Both the position numbers and the translations under genes were made by a program. This document shows positions 1 to 9,171 of a stretch of 12,012 nt of DNA, piece after piece. The stretch is taken from the NCBI GenBank assembly GCA_913062835.1, contig CAJXXD010000010.1, positions 1-12,012 of the forward strand, given 5' to 3'. Source of the DNA: an uncultured Gammaproteobacteria bacterium. Its GTDB lineage: Bacteria > Pseudomonadota > Gammaproteobacteria > Pseudomonadales > Litorivicinaceae. The notes under the pieces were generated by a model, which ran no database searches, was not told where the DNA came from, and saw nothing but the letters and a program-made list of their open reading frames with translations. Position 1 is the stretch's first letter, and each line of letters starts with the position of its first letter.

Positions 1-3000
1 AACAAGTTTTTCACCGGCGTTGGCAATAAGCCAAATCGATCGATCATCTCGATTTCAATCTCGCTTAAAGCCGATTCATCGGCGGCTGTGCTGATGCGCT
101 GATAAAAGGTAAGTCGAAGCGGCACATCGTTTAAGAAGTCATTAGGGATCAGTGCTGGAATCTTGAGATCGACTTCGGCATGGTTCGATGCGGTTTGATC
201 AAACTCAGGGGTGCGTCCCTCGCGGATGGCCGTCACCGCTTCATCGAGCATCTCCATGTACAGCGAGAATCCGATGGTTTGCATATTGCCCGACTGATCT
301 TCACCCAACAGCTCACCGGCCCCGCGGATTTCCAGATCGTGGGTCGCCAACTGAAACCCAGCGCCCAAATCACTGGCCGCCTCGATGGCTTCCAATCGTT
401 TCAGTGCATCCGGTGTCATCGATCGAGGGTCACCGGTCAATAAATACGCATAGGCCTGGTGGTGGGATCGACCCACGCGGCCTCGCAATTGATGCAATTG
501 TGCGAGTCCAAAGCGATCGGCCCGTTCGATCAAAATGGTGTTGGCCGATGGAATATCGATCCCGGTCTCGATGATGGTAGAGCAGACCAGCACGTTGTAG
601 CGCTTGTGGTAGAAGTCGCTCATCACCTCCTCGAGCTCCCGTTCGCGCATTTGACCGTGGGCAACGATCACGCGCGATTCAGGAACGAGGCTTCGGATGT
701 CATCGGCCGCGCGCTCAATCGACTTCACCTCGTTGTGTAGGTAATACACCTGACCGCCGCGCAGCAACTCCCTCAGAATCGCCTCTTTTATCAAGGCATC
801 GTCTTTTTGCTTGATAAAGGTTTTCACTGACAAGCGACGCGCCGGGGGGGTGGCGATGACCGACAAATCTCGGATGCCGGCCATGGACAGGTTCAACGTT
901 CGAGGAATCGGTGTCGCAGTCAGGGTCAGCACATCCACATTGGCCCGGTAGGCTTTGAGCGTTTCTTTTTGTTTAACCCCAAAGCGGTGCTCCTCATCGA
1001 TGATGAGAAGACCCAGTTGAGGCAGCTTCAAATCGTTAGACAGTAGACGGTGTGTGCCCACCAAAATGTCGACCTGCCCGCGGTTGGCTTTTTCGATCAA
1101 CAGGTCCGTCTCTTTGGCCGACTTGAATCGGCTCAAGACATCGACAGTCACCGCCCAATCGGCGAAGCGGTCTCGGAAGCTCTCGTAATGTTGTTGCGCG
1201 AGCAGGGTGGTAGGAACTAATACACACACCTGTTTCCCGGCGCTGACAGAGGCAAAAGCCGCCCGCATGGCCACTTCGGTTTTTCCAAAGCCGACATCCC
1301 CACACACCAAACGATCCATCGGCTTGGGTGCGCGCATGTCGGCTAAGACCGCGTCAATGGAGGTCTCTTGATCTGGGGTGAGTTCAAACGGGAAGCCGCT
1401 GGCAAAGCGTTGGTAGTCTTCCTCGTTGATCTCGTGCGCGTGACCTTCCTTGGCTGCGCGTTTGGCATAAATGTCGAGTAGTTCAGCCGCCTTGTCCCGA
1501 ATCTCTTCGGCTGCCTTTTGTTTGGCCTTACCCCAGCGGTCGGTGCCGAGCTTATGGGCGCTGACGTGATCCGGATCGCCGCCGGCGTACCGACTGAGGA
1601 CGCCTAAATTCGCGACCGGAATAAAGAGCTTGGCACCGTCTTGATACTCTACACAGACAAATTCATTGACCTCATCGCCAAGCGCGATGGTCTCGAGCCC
1701 ACGGTAAAACCCAACACCGTGGTCGATGTGCACAATGGGATCCCCGACGGTGATCTCTGCCAAATCTCGCACAATGAGATCGGTGGCAATCTCGTGCTGA
1801 CGTCGTCGTCGTTGCGGCACCCGCCGACCAAACAAACTGCTTTCAGGCACGATGGCGAGGTCGTCGATGACGATCCCATCCTCTAATAAACCGATGCAGA
1901 GACCGAGTGATGCGTCTCCCTGTTGAAATGCTTCGATCGAATCTACAGTGATCGGTCGGATCCCTTGCTTGGCCAACAGCTCCAATAAGGCCTCACGACG
2001 CCCAGCCGATTCCGCGACAAAGAGGATTCGCCTCGGTCCCTCAACAAAGGCTTTCAGTGCCTGAGCCGGTTCGCTCGATCGTGCATCAAAGGCGATCTCT
2101 GGCAGAGGTTGGATCCTGGGATGGACCTGTGCGACCGGGTCGTACTCCACCGACGCCAAAGGCTTCAGTTTCGAGAACAGCTCCTCGGTTCTGAGAAACA
2201 GACGCTCAGGGGGCAGAATCGGTTTTCGTCGATCGTGTCGTAGGCTCTCGTAGCGCGTCTGAACGTCGTTCCAAAACTGCGTCAGTGCCTCGGGTAATCC
2301 CGGAAGTCGGATGCTTAGGGTGTCAGCCGGCAAATAGTCAAAGAGGGTCGCCATCTCATTGAAAAACAGAGGGGCGTAATATTCGATACCCGGCGGTGCA
2401 AGGCCCGAGGACACGTCTTGATAGATCGAGCAATCTCGTGGGTTGCCCTCAAAGGTCTCGTGCCAATTCTGCCGAAACGTTGCGATTCCTGTGTCGGTTA
2501 ACGGGATTTCGCGGGCAGGTAGCAGGGTGACTTGATCGACCTTGGTGATGGTGCGCTGGGTGTTTGGATCAAACGCCCGCAAACTCTCGATTTCATCGTC
2601 AAACAATTCAATGCGAAGCGGTTCGGTTGAGCCCATTGGGAACACATCAATAATCGCCCCCCGAACGGCAAACTCGCCATGCTCGTGCACCGTTTCCACT
2701 GCATGGTACCCGGCGCGCTCCAACCGTCGGCGCTCGTCGATGGGGTTAAACCGATCGCCTGTTTTCAGTACAAACCGTTGTCCATCCAAATGACTTTTCG
2801 GCGGTAAGCGATGAGCGAGTGTTTGCACCGGTAGAATCAGCACGCCGCGGCTGACATCGGCTAATTGACTCAAGGCGGCCAGTCGCTCGGAAATGATGTC
2901 CTCGTGCGGTGAGAAGCTGTCATAGGGCAGGGTTTCCCAATCCGGCAGATGGATGATGGGCAGCTCGGTCCCGCCTTCGGCATCCCCTTCGGCATTGAGT

Positions 3001-3212
3001 TGATGGTTTTGCCCCAGGTAAAAATAGAGTGCGTTGGTCAGACGCTGTGCGTCTTGCGATTTTTCCACTACGACCAGTACCAAGGTGCTGGCGCGCAGAG
3101 CCAATTCGGCGATCACCGCCGCTTGGGCGGCTTCTGGGAACTGATCGAGGCGAAGGGCGGGCCCACCGGCGGTCGGCAGGCGATCTATCAAGGGGGGTGT
3201 CAATGTCAGCAT
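1..3212 (-). CDS. mfd: Transcription-repair coupling factor Mfd (3' end outside window)
   Basis: Mfd is an ATP-driven DNA translocase that pushes stalled RNA polymerase off a lesion and recruits UvrA for nucleotide excision repair. About 1070 codons are visible; E. coli Mfd has 1148, so roughly 80 C-terminal residues are missing. The UvrB-like N-terminal module covers about residues 1-350, with DWETLPYDSF at 91-100. Arg184, Arg200 and Phe204 align with the E. coli UvrA-contacting residues Arg165, Arg181 and Phe185. The CarD-like RNA polymerase interaction domain is near 487-545. The RecG-like motor follows, with Walker A GDVGFGKT (Lys644), Walker B DEEH (739-742), and the motif VI stretch RGRVGRSHHQAY near 910. 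The visible end is the D7 domain (IDRFGLLP). The ATG at 3212 fits the family N-terminus, but no Shine-Dalgarno sequence precedes it. The gene is divergent from pdxB, and no frameshift is seen. Confidence 0.97.
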   Translation of the reverse strand, partial: MLTLTPPLIDRLPTAGGPALRLDQFPEAAQAAVIAELALRASTLVLVVVEKSQDAQRLTNALYFYLGQNHQLNAEGDAEGGTELPIIHLPDWETLPYDSFSPHEDIISERLAALSQLADVSRGVLILPVQTLAHRLPPKSHLDGQRFVLKTGDRFNPIDERRRLERAGYHAVETVHEHGEFAVRGAIIDVFPMGSTEPLRIELFDDEIESLRAFDPNTQRTITKVDQVTLLPAREIPLTDTGIATFRQNWHETFEGNPRDCSIYQDVSSGLAPPGIEYYAPLFFNEMATLFDYLPADTLSIRLPGLPEALTQFWNDVQTRYESLRHDRRKPILPPERLFLRTEELFSKLKPLASVEYDPVAQVHPRIQPLPEIAFDARSSEPAQALKAFVEGPRRILFVAESAGRREALLELLAKQGIRPITVDSIEAFQQGDASLGLCIGLLEDGIVIDDLAIVPESSLFGRRVPQRRRRQHEIATDLIVRDLAEITVGDPIVHIDHGVGFYRGLETIALGDEVNEFVCVEYQDGAKLFIPVANLGVLSRYAGGDPDHVSAHKLGTDRWGKAKQKAAEEIRDKAAELLDIYAKRAAKEGHAHEINEEDYQRFASGFPFELTPDQETSIDAVLADMRAPKPMDRLVCGDVGFGKTEVAMRAAFASVSAGKQVCVLVPTTLLAQQHYESFRDRFADWAVTVDVLSRFKSAKETDLLIEKANRGQVDILVGTHRLLSNDLKLPQLGLLIIDEEHRFGVKQKETLKAYRANVDVLTLTATPIPRTLNLSMAGIRDLSVIATPPARRLSVKTFIKQKDDALIKEAILRELLRGGQVYYLHNEVKSIERAADDIRSLVPESRVIVAHGQMRERELEEVMSDFYHKRYNVLVCSTIIETGIDIPSANTILIERADRFGLAQLHQLRGRVGRSHHQAYAYLLTGDPRSMTPDALKRLEAIEAASDLGAGFQLATHDLEIRGAGELLGEDQSGNMQTIGFSLYMEMLDEAVTAIREGRTPEFDQTASNHAEVDLKIPALIPNDFLNDVPLRLTFYQRISTAADESALSEIEIEMIDRFGLLPTPVKNL

Positions 3213-3239
3213 GCGTCGTTCTGTGTGGTTTGAAGGCAG

Positions 3240-3268
3240 AGTATAGGCGACAATGCGGAGCAATGCTG
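3240..3268 (-). promoter_or_regulatory. Possible mfd promoter
   Basis: In the 68-bp gap between mfd and pdxB, the minus strand carries TATACT at 3245-3240, a 5/6 match to the sigma-70 -10 box, 27 bases upstream of the mfd start codon. Seventeen bases further upstream lies CAGCAT (3268-3263), a poor -35 match. The call rests mainly on the -10 box and its position. I see no convincing promoter for pdxB in the other direction within this gap. Confidence 0.3.
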
Positions 3269-3280
3269 TGAGGAATTGCC

Positions 3281-4330
3281 ATGCCAATTGTGGTCGCTGA
3301 TGTGGGTTTATTGGGTCTGTCGGCGCTCGCGCCAAGGGAGTGGACGCTCCGTTTTTACGACAGCCGTCATCTAACCCCTGACCAATTGGCCGATGCCCAG
3401 GCACTCTTGGTTCGCTCCACGGTCCAAGTCGACCCCGCCAATCTACCGGACTCAGTCGAGTTTATCGGAACCGCCACCATCGGTACCGACCATCTGCCGC
3501 TGCCGGCGTTGACGGCCCGACAGATTGAGGTGGTGTCCGCGCCAGGTTGCAATGCCTTTGCTGTGACTGATTACGTATTGGCGACCCTCTATGAGTGGGC
3601 GGAGACGCGAGGGCGCGCACTGCACAGTCTCACTGTGGGGGTGATCGGGGTTGGCCACGTCGGTAGGTTATTGATCGAACGACTCACCGCGCTCGGGATC
3701 CAGACCCTTGGAACCGACCGGCCGCGCTTTGAGGCCGGAACCTACCCAGAGCATCAACCACTCGATAAAGTGCTAGCCCAAGCGGATGTGCTGTCGATTC
3801 ATGTGCCTTTGCATCATCACCCAGTCTATGGGACAGCGCCCCTTTGGTCGCCCGAATATTGGGAGAAAGTAGCACCCGATGCTTTGATCATTAATGCCGC
3901 ACGGGGTGGGCTTTTTAGTGAATCCGACTGGCTCAATTTTCCAGGCGATCTGGCGCTAGACGTATTTCCCGGGGAGCCTGATATCAGCGAGGCCCTCGTG
4001 GGTCGGTGTTGGCGTATCAGTCCACACATTGCCGGCCATTCGGCGGAGGGTAAATGGCGAGGCACTCGACAGATCGTTTCGGCCTTGGCGCGTCGCTGGG
4101 GGCATGCGGTAAAGCCCGTGGATATGGCTGCCCTCTGTGAGGAGACAGCCGGGCCATCGCCAAGTGAGTCAGACCCTTGGCTCCGTGTTCTAGCGGCCTG
4201 TCCGCTGGTGGAGACGGATCAAAGACTTCGCCAAGCGCTGTCCGGGGTGTCCGGTGATGCCCGTCGTGCGGCCTTTGATCAGGTGCGCCGCGCCTATCGA
4301 CTGCGTCGTGAGTCCGAGACCGTTAATTAA
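3281..4330 (+). CDS. pdxB: Erythronate-4-phosphate dehydrogenase PdxB
   Basis: PdxB oxidises 4-phosphoerythronate to 2-oxo-3-hydroxy-4-phosphobutanoate, the second step of DXP-dependent pyridoxal phosphate synthesis, in the cytoplasm. The 349-residue protein has the D-2-hydroxyacid dehydrogenase layout. An N-terminal substrate lobe includes FIGTATIGTDH (61-71) and the PdxB-typical APGCNAFAV (87-95). The NAD-binding GVGHVG is at 123-128. The catalytic triad is Arg208 (NAARGG), Glu232 (FPGEP) and His249 (SPHIAGHS). HIAGHSAEGKWRGT matches the PdxB signature, separating it from SerA and lactate dehydrogenases. A GAGGA ribosome site (3270-3274) sits 6 bases before the ATG. The PdxB-specific C-terminal dimerisation domain is short: E. 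coli PdxB is 378 residues, and this protein ends just after the region equivalent to its RREW motif. The N-terminal DENMPY motif is also not conserved (DVGLLG). All catalytic residues are present. Confidence 0.94.
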   Translation: MPIVVADVGLLGLSALAPREWTLRFYDSRHLTPDQLADAQALLVRSTVQVDPANLPDSVEFIGTATIGTDHLPLPALTARQIEVVSAPGCNAFAVTDYVLATLYEWAETRGRALHSLTVGVIGVGHVGRLLIERLTALGIQTLGTDRPRFEAGTYPEHQPLDKVLAQADVLSIHVPLHHHPVYGTAPLWSPEYWEKVAPDALIINAARGGLFSESDWLNFPGDLALDVFPGEPDISEALVGRCWRISPHIAGHSAEGKWRGTRQIVSALARRWGHAVKPVDMAALCEETAGPSPSESDPWLRVLAACPLVETDQRLRQALSGVSGDARRAAFDQVRRAYRLRRESETVN

Positions 4331-4333
4331 TTG

Positions 4334-4361
4334 TTGCATCGCACCATTTAGTCCTTATACT
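4334..4361 (+). promoter_or_regulatory. Sigma-70-like promoter before the 83-codon ORF
   Basis: TATACT at 4356-4361 is a 5/6 match to the -10 box. TTGCAT at 4334-4339 is a partial -35 match with a 16-base spacer; the overlapping TTGTTG at 4331-4336 would give 19. The predicted transcript would start near 4368, about 24 bases before the ATG at 4392 and just upstream of a GGAGAAGGA ribosome site. It begins immediately after the pdxB stop codon, so the small ORF need not depend on pdxB transcription. Confidence 0.4.
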
Positions 4362-4391
4362 TTCGGCTATTGATCTCGCGGAGAAGGATTT

Positions 4392-4643
4392 ATGCGACTC
4401 AAACTGACTGAATGGAATCAATCAGGACGGCACGATGGATCGGTTTGCACCCAGGGTATGGATACCCGCGAAGTGGAATCACTGATTCGGCATGGACGCT
4501 TTGATTGGGCACGGCCGGTATCGGCCGTACTCGAGCTGGTGCGAAACTTTGCGCTGTTTTGCCGTTGGCGGGGTGAGGTGTACATGACCGGTCATCGGAT
4601 CGGCCCGGTACATCATCGAATTTTCCAGCGACCCCGTTCCTGA
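4392..4643 (+). CDS. Hypothetical small protein, 83 residues
   Basis: I do not recognise this protein. Support for a real gene comes from context. A strong ribosome site (GGAGAAGGA, 4380-4388) lies just before the ATG, a TATACT promoter-like element lies about 30 bases upstream, and the ORF fills the space between pdxB and metH without overlapping either. The product is basic and arginine-rich, with two cysteines (19 and 57), a plausible helix around residues 43-57 (VSAVLELVRNFALFC), and a His/Arg-rich tail. There is no signal peptide, no clear transmembrane segment and no known motif. The nonpolar stretch contains charged residues, so membrane insertion is unlikely. Its stop codon is 8 bases from the convergent metH stop. 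It could instead be a chance ORF in a noncoding RNA or a spacer. Confidence 0.5.
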   Translation: MRLKLTEWNQSGRHDGSVCTQGMDTREVESLIRHGRFDWARPVSAVLELVRNFALFCRWRGEVYMTGHRIGPVHHRIFQRPRS

Positions 4644-4644
4644 T

Positions 4645-4674
4645 GGTTCTCTCACCCAAGGATGGGTGAGAGCC
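4645..4674. terminator. Hairpin at the convergent 3' ends, possible bidirectional terminator
   Basis: A perfect inverted repeat, CTCTCACCCA (4649-4658) and TGGGTGAGAG (4663-4672), encloses a 4-base loop. Two more G-C pairs are possible outside a TT bulge. It lies just beyond the small ORF's stop and covers the metH stop codon and its last few codons. Position and symmetry suit transcription termination from both sides. Neither strand shows a following run of T, so it is not a textbook intrinsic terminator. It could instead protect a 3' end of mRNA. Confidence 0.45.
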
Positions 4675-7600
4675 ACCGCGCATTTTCTGCCTCATCTTCA
4701 CCGCGCAGCCCGCTGTAGCTTGCCAGTTGATCTTTGCCAATGGTGCCAAGTGTGAAATACCGCGCATCGGGATGCGCAAAATAAAATCCGCTGACAGACG
4801 CGGTTGGCCACATAGCCAAACTTTCTGTCAGTGAGATTCCGGTTTCTTGTTCCACATTTAAAAGCGACCAAAGCGTCCGCTTTTCCCGGTGATCGGGACA
4901 CGCCGGATAACCAGGGGCAGGGCGGATGCCTCGGTAACGCTCACGAATCAGTTCCTCGTTACTTAAGGACTCATCGGCTGCGTACCCCCAGAACTCCATC
5001 CGAACGCGGCGGTGGAGATGCTCGGCAAAACTCTCCGCAAAGCGATCGGCTAGTGCTTTCAGCATGATGGCTTTGTAGTCATCGTGCTCGGCTTCGAACC
5101 GTGCCACATGCGCATCAATACCGTGTCCGGTGGTAACGGCAAAGGCGCCGATGTAATCCAAAACACCAGACTCCTTGGGTGCGATGAAATCAGACAGACA
5201 CAACTGGGGTTTGCCATCCGGCATCGGCCGTTGCTGTCTGAGCCAATGCGTCCGGGCCACCTCTTTGGTGTGATCGCTGGGATCGAGGATCACAATACTG
5301 TTGCCCTCGGAGTAGGCTGGGAAGCACCCGACGACTGCATCGGCTCTCAGCCATTTTTCATCAACGATTTGTTCAAGCATGGCTTTGGCATCGTCAAACA
5401 ACTTCCGCGCTTCCGGTCCTTTTCGAGGGTCATTCAGAATGTCAGGGAACTTTCCGCTGAACTCCCACGCGTTGAAGAAAGGCATCCAGTCGATGGTGTC
5501 GATCAAGGCATCGAGCGGATAGTCATTGAATGTCTGTGCACCCAACACATTTGGAACGGCGACAGTGTCCTGTGTGAATGCCAGTCGATCGCCTCGGTCG
5601 TTGGCCTCGTCAATTTGGATTAACTTCTTCGGAGCCCGACCGGCGTGAGCCGCTCTTTTGGTTTCATGATCGGCGGCTATTTCTTGATGGTAGGTGGCCC
5701 GCTCTTCGCTCAACAAACGTGCAGCCACGCCTACGGCTCGACTGGCGTCTTTGACGTACAGCACCGGGCCTGAATAGGCAGGATCGATCTTCACCGAGGT
5801 GTGTGCAGGGCTGGTGGTGGCGCCACCGATCAGCAGTGGGCAGGTGAAACCCTGACGCTCCATTTCGGCAGCCACTGTCACCATTTCATCCAAGGATGGC
5901 GTGATCAATCCCGACAGTCCGATGATGTCTGCCTTGTGCTCACGGGCGGCATCCAAGATGGTTTGTGTCGGCACCATGACCCCAAGATCGATGACTTTGA
6001 AGTTGTTGCATTGAAGCACCACGCCCACGATGTTCTTTCCGATGTCGTGCACGTCGCCTTTCACGGTCGCCATGATGATGACGCCATGCTCTTGGCTGGT
6101 GTCGCCAGCGGCCTCTTTTTCCGCTTCGATAAACGGAATGAGGTGGGCGACTGCCTTTTTCATCACCCGTGCTGACTTAACCACCTGAGGCAAAAACATT
6201 TTGCCGTCACCAAACAGATCGCCGACGGTGTTCATGCCATCCATCAGCGGGCCCTCGATGACATGCAAGGGCCGCTCGGCCTTGAGGCGAGCCTCTTCGG
6301 TATCTTCTACCACATAGGTGTCGATGCCCTTGATCAAGGCATAGGCAAGCCGTTCTTCACACGATTTTGAGCGCCACTCGGCGACCGTGTCGTCTTCGGC
6401 TTCTTTGCCCACATTATAAGTTGGCGCGGCCTCTACCAATCGCTCCGTGGCGTCGTCGCGGCGATTTAGAATCACATCTTCGACCAGTTCGCGAAGCGTT
6501 GGATCGATGTCCTCATAGATCGCAAGCTGCCCAGCGTTGACGATGCCCATGGACAGGCCTTCTTTGATGGCGTGGTATAAAAAAACCGAGTGCATCGCTT
6601 CGCGCACTGGGTCGTTGCCTCGAAAGGAGAACGATACGTTGGAAATACCGCCCGACAGATAGCTGTGCGGGCAGTGTTCGGTGATATCGCGACACGCGCC
6701 AATAAAATCTTGCGCGTAGTTGTTGTGTTCTTCGATCCCGGTGGCGACTGCGAATACGTTCGGGTCGAAAATGATGTCCTCAGGCGGGAAGTCGAGCGTT
6801 TCCGTCAGAAGGCGATACGAGCGCTGACAGATTTCGAGTTTCCGCGCTTGGGTGTCGGCTTGTCCGGTCTCATCAAAGGCCATCACCACCACGGCAAATC
6901 CGTAGCGTTGGATCAATCGCGCCTGCTTTAAGAAAGGCTCTTCGCCTTCTTTCAGGGAGATTGAGTTGATGATGCCCTTGCCTTGAACGCATTGCATACC
7001 GGCTTCCAAGATGTCCCACTTGGATGAGTCAATCATGACCGGCACTCGCGAGATATCGGGCTCAGATGCAATCAAATTGAGGAAAGTGACCATGGCCGAC
7101 TTTGAGTCGAGCATGCCTTCATCCATGTTGATGTCGATCACCTGCGCACCGTTTTCCACTTGCTGGCGGGCGACTGCGAGCGCCTCATCGAACTGATTGT
7201 TGAGAATCAGTCGTTTGAACAGGGCAGAACCTGTGACGTTGGTGCGCTCGCCAATGTTCACAAATCCGGTGGTTTCGTCGGCGACAAAGGGCTCAAGCCC
7301 ACTTAAGCGCATGACCGGCGCTAAGCTTGGGATCGCGCGTGGGGCGTGCGCCCTGACCTTGCCCGCGATACGACGGATGTGGTCAGGTGTGGTACCACAG
7401 CAGCCGCCGATGATGTTCACCAAGCCGCTGGCGGCATAGTCCTCAACAATCGAGGCCATTTCTTCGGCTTCGAGATCGTACTCCCCAAATTGGTTCGGGA
7501 GTCCCGCATTTGGGTGGGCTGACACATAGGTGTCTGCGACCCGGGATAAGTCGGCCAAGAACGGGCGGAGTTCTTTGGGACCTAAGGCACAGTTCAAGCC

Positions 7601-8320
7601 GATCGAGAGCGGTTTTGCGTGACGCACCGAGAACCAAAAGGCTTCGGTCGTCTGCCCAGACAGTGTCCGACCAGAGGCGTCGGTAATCGTGCCTGAAATC
7701 ATGATCCGAACGGCGATGCCGGTCTCTTCGGCCACCTGGTCAATGGCATAGAGTGCCGCTTTGGCGTTTAGGGTGTCGAAGATGGTCTCCACCAAAATCA
7801 AGTCAGCACCGCCGTCTAACAAGGCGCGTGTGGCTTCGGTGTAGGTTTGAACGAGCTGTGCATAGGTGATGTTGCGCGCACCGGGATCGTTCACGTCTGG
7901 GCTGATTGAACAGGTTCGGTTGGTCGGTCCCAGTACCCCGGCGACCAACACCGGTCGATCGGTTTCATCGGCTACTTTACGGGCCAAGGCGGCTGCCTCG
8001 CGGTTGAGTTCCACCACTAAGTCTTCCATGTCGTAATCGGCCATGGAGGGTTGATTGGCATTGAAGGTGTTGGTCTCGATGATGCTCGCGCCGGCTTCGA
8101 TGTAGGCTCGATGGATCGAGGCGATCAACTCAGGTTGGGTCAGTGTTAACAGATCGTTGTTGCCTTTAAGGTCTGATCCGTAGTCAGAAAACCGAGTGCC
8201 TCGGTAATCACTCTCACTGAGACCTGCCCCCTGGATCATGGTGCCCATGCCACCATCTAAGATAACGATTTCGTGGGGTAGCGTGCTCTCTAGCCACGCA
8301 ATGCGGTCATCACGATTCAT
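4652..8320 (-). CDS. metH: Cobalamin-dependent methionine synthase MetH
   Basis: MetH transfers the methyl group of 5-methyltetrahydrofolate, via methylcobalamin, to homocysteine to give methionine in the cytoplasm. The 1222-residue length nearly equals the 1227 of E. coli, and all four modules are present. The homocysteine domain has zinc ligands Cys244, Cys307 and Cys308 (IGGCCGTTP). The folate (pterin-binding) domain starts at [14 protein letters not shown] (352-365). The B12 cap and Rossmann domains carry GDVHDIGKN, with His758 the expected lower axial cobalt ligand, followed by SGL at 803-805 and GGAT at 832-835. The C-terminal activation domain (about 900-1222) has [12 protein letters not shown] (1133-1144), the SAM site used for reductive reactivation. 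GAGGTGA precedes the start. The ATG overlaps the metF stop by 4 bases (ATGA), indicating translational coupling. I see no frameshift or missing catalytic residue. Confidence 0.98.
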   Translation of the reverse strand: MNRDDRIAWLESTLPHEIVILDGGMGTMIQGAGLSESDYRGTRFSDYGSDLKGNNDLLTLTQPELIASIHRAYIEAGASIIETNTFNANQPSMADYDMEDLVVELNREAAALARKVADETDRPVLVAGVLGPTNRTCSISPDVNDPGARNITYAQLVQTYTEATRALLDGGADLILVETIFDTLNAKAALYAIDQVAEETGIAVRIMISGTITDASGRTLSGQTTEAFWFSVRHAKPLSIGLNCALGPKELRPFLADLSRVADTYVSAHPNAGLPNQFGEYDLEAEEMASIVEDYAASGLVNIIGGCCGTTPDHIRRIAGKVRAHAPRAIPSLAPVMRLSGLEPFVADETTGFVNIGERTNVTGSALFKRLILNNQFDEALAVARQQVENGAQVIDINMDEGMLDSKSAMVTFLNLIASEPDISRVPVMIDSSKWDILEAGMQCVQGKGIINSISLKEGEEPFLKQARLIQRYGFAVVVMAFDETGQADTQARKLEICQRSYRLLTETLDFPPEDIIFDPNVFAVATGIEEHNNYAQDFIGACRDITEHCPHSYLSGGISNVSFSFRGNDPVREAMHSVFLYHAIKEGLSMGIVNAGQLAIYEDIDPTLRELVEDVILNRRDDATERLVEAAPTYNVGKEAEDDTVAEWRSKSCEERLAYALIKGIDTYVVEDTEEARLKAERPLHVIEGPLMDGMNTVGDLFGDGKMFLPQVVKSARVMKKAVAHLIPFIEAEKEAAGDTSQEHGVIIMATVKGDVHDIGKNIVGVVLQCNNFKVIDLGVMVPTQTILDAAREHKADIIGLSGLITPSLDEMVTVAAEMERQGFTCPLLIGGATTSPAHTSVKIDPAYSGPVLYVKDASRAVGVAARLLSEERATYHQEIAADHETKRAAHAGRAPKKLIQIDEANDRGDRLAFTQDTVAVPNVLGAQTFNDYPLDALIDTIDWMPFFNAWEFSGKFPDILNDPRKGPEARKLFDDAKAMLEQIVDEKWLRADAVVGCFPAYSEGNSIVILDPSDHTKEVARTHWLRQQRPMPDGKPQLCLSDFIAPKESGVLDYIGAFAVTTGHGIDAHVARFEAEHDDYKAIMLKALADRFAESFAEHLHRRVRMEFWGYAADESLSNEELIRERYRGIRPAPGYPACPDHREKRTLWSLLNVEQETGISLTESLAMWPTASVSGFYFAHPDARYFTLGTIGKDQLASYSGLRGEDEAENARWLSPILG

Positions 8321-9171
8321 GCATCACCTCGCACACCGAGTGCATGACAGACCGCAAAACTTAGATCTGCCCGATTCAATGTGTAGAAATGGAAATCATC
8401 CACGCCCTCGCGGCCAAGCGCTTCGGCTTGCGATACGGCCACGTGCGCAGCGATCAATTGCCGTGTCGTGGGGTCGTTATCCAGCCCATCAAAGAGTCGC
8501 GTTAATTGATTTGGGAGACTCGCGCCACAAGCCCCGGCAAAGCGCACCAGGGTTTGGTAGTTGGTCACTGGCAAAATTCCGGGGATCAATTCCACCTCGA
8601 TGCCCGCTTTGGTCACACGGTCTCTGAATCGCAAGAACACGTCGTTGTCGAAAAAAAATTGTGTGATCGCCCGATGACTGCCAGCCTCAACTTTGCGCCG
8701 CAAATTATCCAAGTCCGCATCCGCCGACAGCGCTTGGGGGTGAGTCTCCGGGTAGGCTGCGACAAAAATCTCAAAGGGGTGTTTCGCCAGCAGTCCCTCC
8801 ACCAAGTCCGACGCATAGGCATAGCCTTCGGGATGCGGTTGGTATTCGGCTTCGGCACCGCCTTCTGGGTCACCGCGAAGCGCGACGATTTGGCGGACAC
8901 CTAGATTCCAATAGGTGTCGGCAATGGCATCTATTTCCGTTTTCGGTGCGCCGACGCAGGTCAAGTGGGGGACCGCGGTCATCTCGGTGTCTTTCAAAAT
9001 CCGATCAATCACCTGGTGCGTCCGTTCACGGGTGGAGCCGTCTGCCCCGTAGGTGACGGAAACAAACTCAGGCTTCAAGGGAGCGAGACGCTCGACCGTC
9101 GTCCAAAGGCTTGCTTCGGCTTCGGGGGTTTTGGGCGGAAAGAATTCGAATGACACGCGCGGTGTGCTCAT
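8317..9171 (-). CDS. metF: Methylenetetrahydrofolate reductase MetF
   Basis: MetF is an FAD enzyme that reduces 5,10-methylenetetrahydrofolate to 5-methyltetrahydrofolate, the methyl donor for the MetH encoded next. The 284-residue TIM-barrel protein has VSFEFFPPK (6-14) with catalytic Glu9 (E. coli Glu28), ALRGDP with Asp101 (Asp120), RAITQFFFD with Gln171 (Gln183), and the family end [11 protein letters not shown]. It starts about 19 residues later than E. coli MetF, so only the N-terminal extension before the first strand is absent. The region after Asp101 is about 7 residues longer than in E. coli. An AAGGA site precedes the ATG by 7 bases. The start overlaps the upstream regulator's stop by 4 bases, and its own stop overlaps the metH start in the same way, so MetF and MetH are likely made together. 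Confidence 0.98.
   Translation of the reverse strand: MSTPRVSFEFFPPKTPEAEASLWTTVERLAPLKPEFVSVTYGADGSTRERTHQVIDRILKDTEMTAVPHLTCVGAPKTEIDAIADTYWNLGVRQIVALRGDPEGGAEAEYQPHPEGYAYASDLVEGLLAKHPFEIFVAAYPETHPQALSADADLDNLRRKVEAGSHRAITQFFFDNDVFLRFRDRVTKAGIEVELIPGILPVTNYQTLVRFAGACGASLPNQLTRLFDGLDNDPTTRQLIAAHVAVSQAEALGREGVDDFHFYTLNRADLSFAVCHALGVRGDA

Noticed and set aside
33..55. Runs of GATC/CGATCG repeats, as at 38-44, and many GATC sites across the window
   Set aside because: These sit inside coding sequence, mostly at Ile/Asp/Arg codons, with no regular spacing. They may only reflect codon choice and possible Dam methylation, not a repeat family.
2920..3282. Minus-strand frame of 120 codons overlapping the mfd start
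   Set aside because: The mfd frame in the same stretch encodes the conserved UvrB-like N-terminus; this is an out-of-frame shadow.
4399..4779. Open frame of 126 codons on the minus strand spanning the metH 3' end and the small ORF
   Set aside because: It overlaps the conserved MetH activation-domain end in another frame, and its product resembles nothing known.
5084..5623. Open frame of 179 codons on the plus strand opposite metH
   Set aside because: It is antisense to the well-conserved MetH C-terminal region and has no recognisable domain or good ribosome site. Long antisense frames are expected in GC-rich genes.
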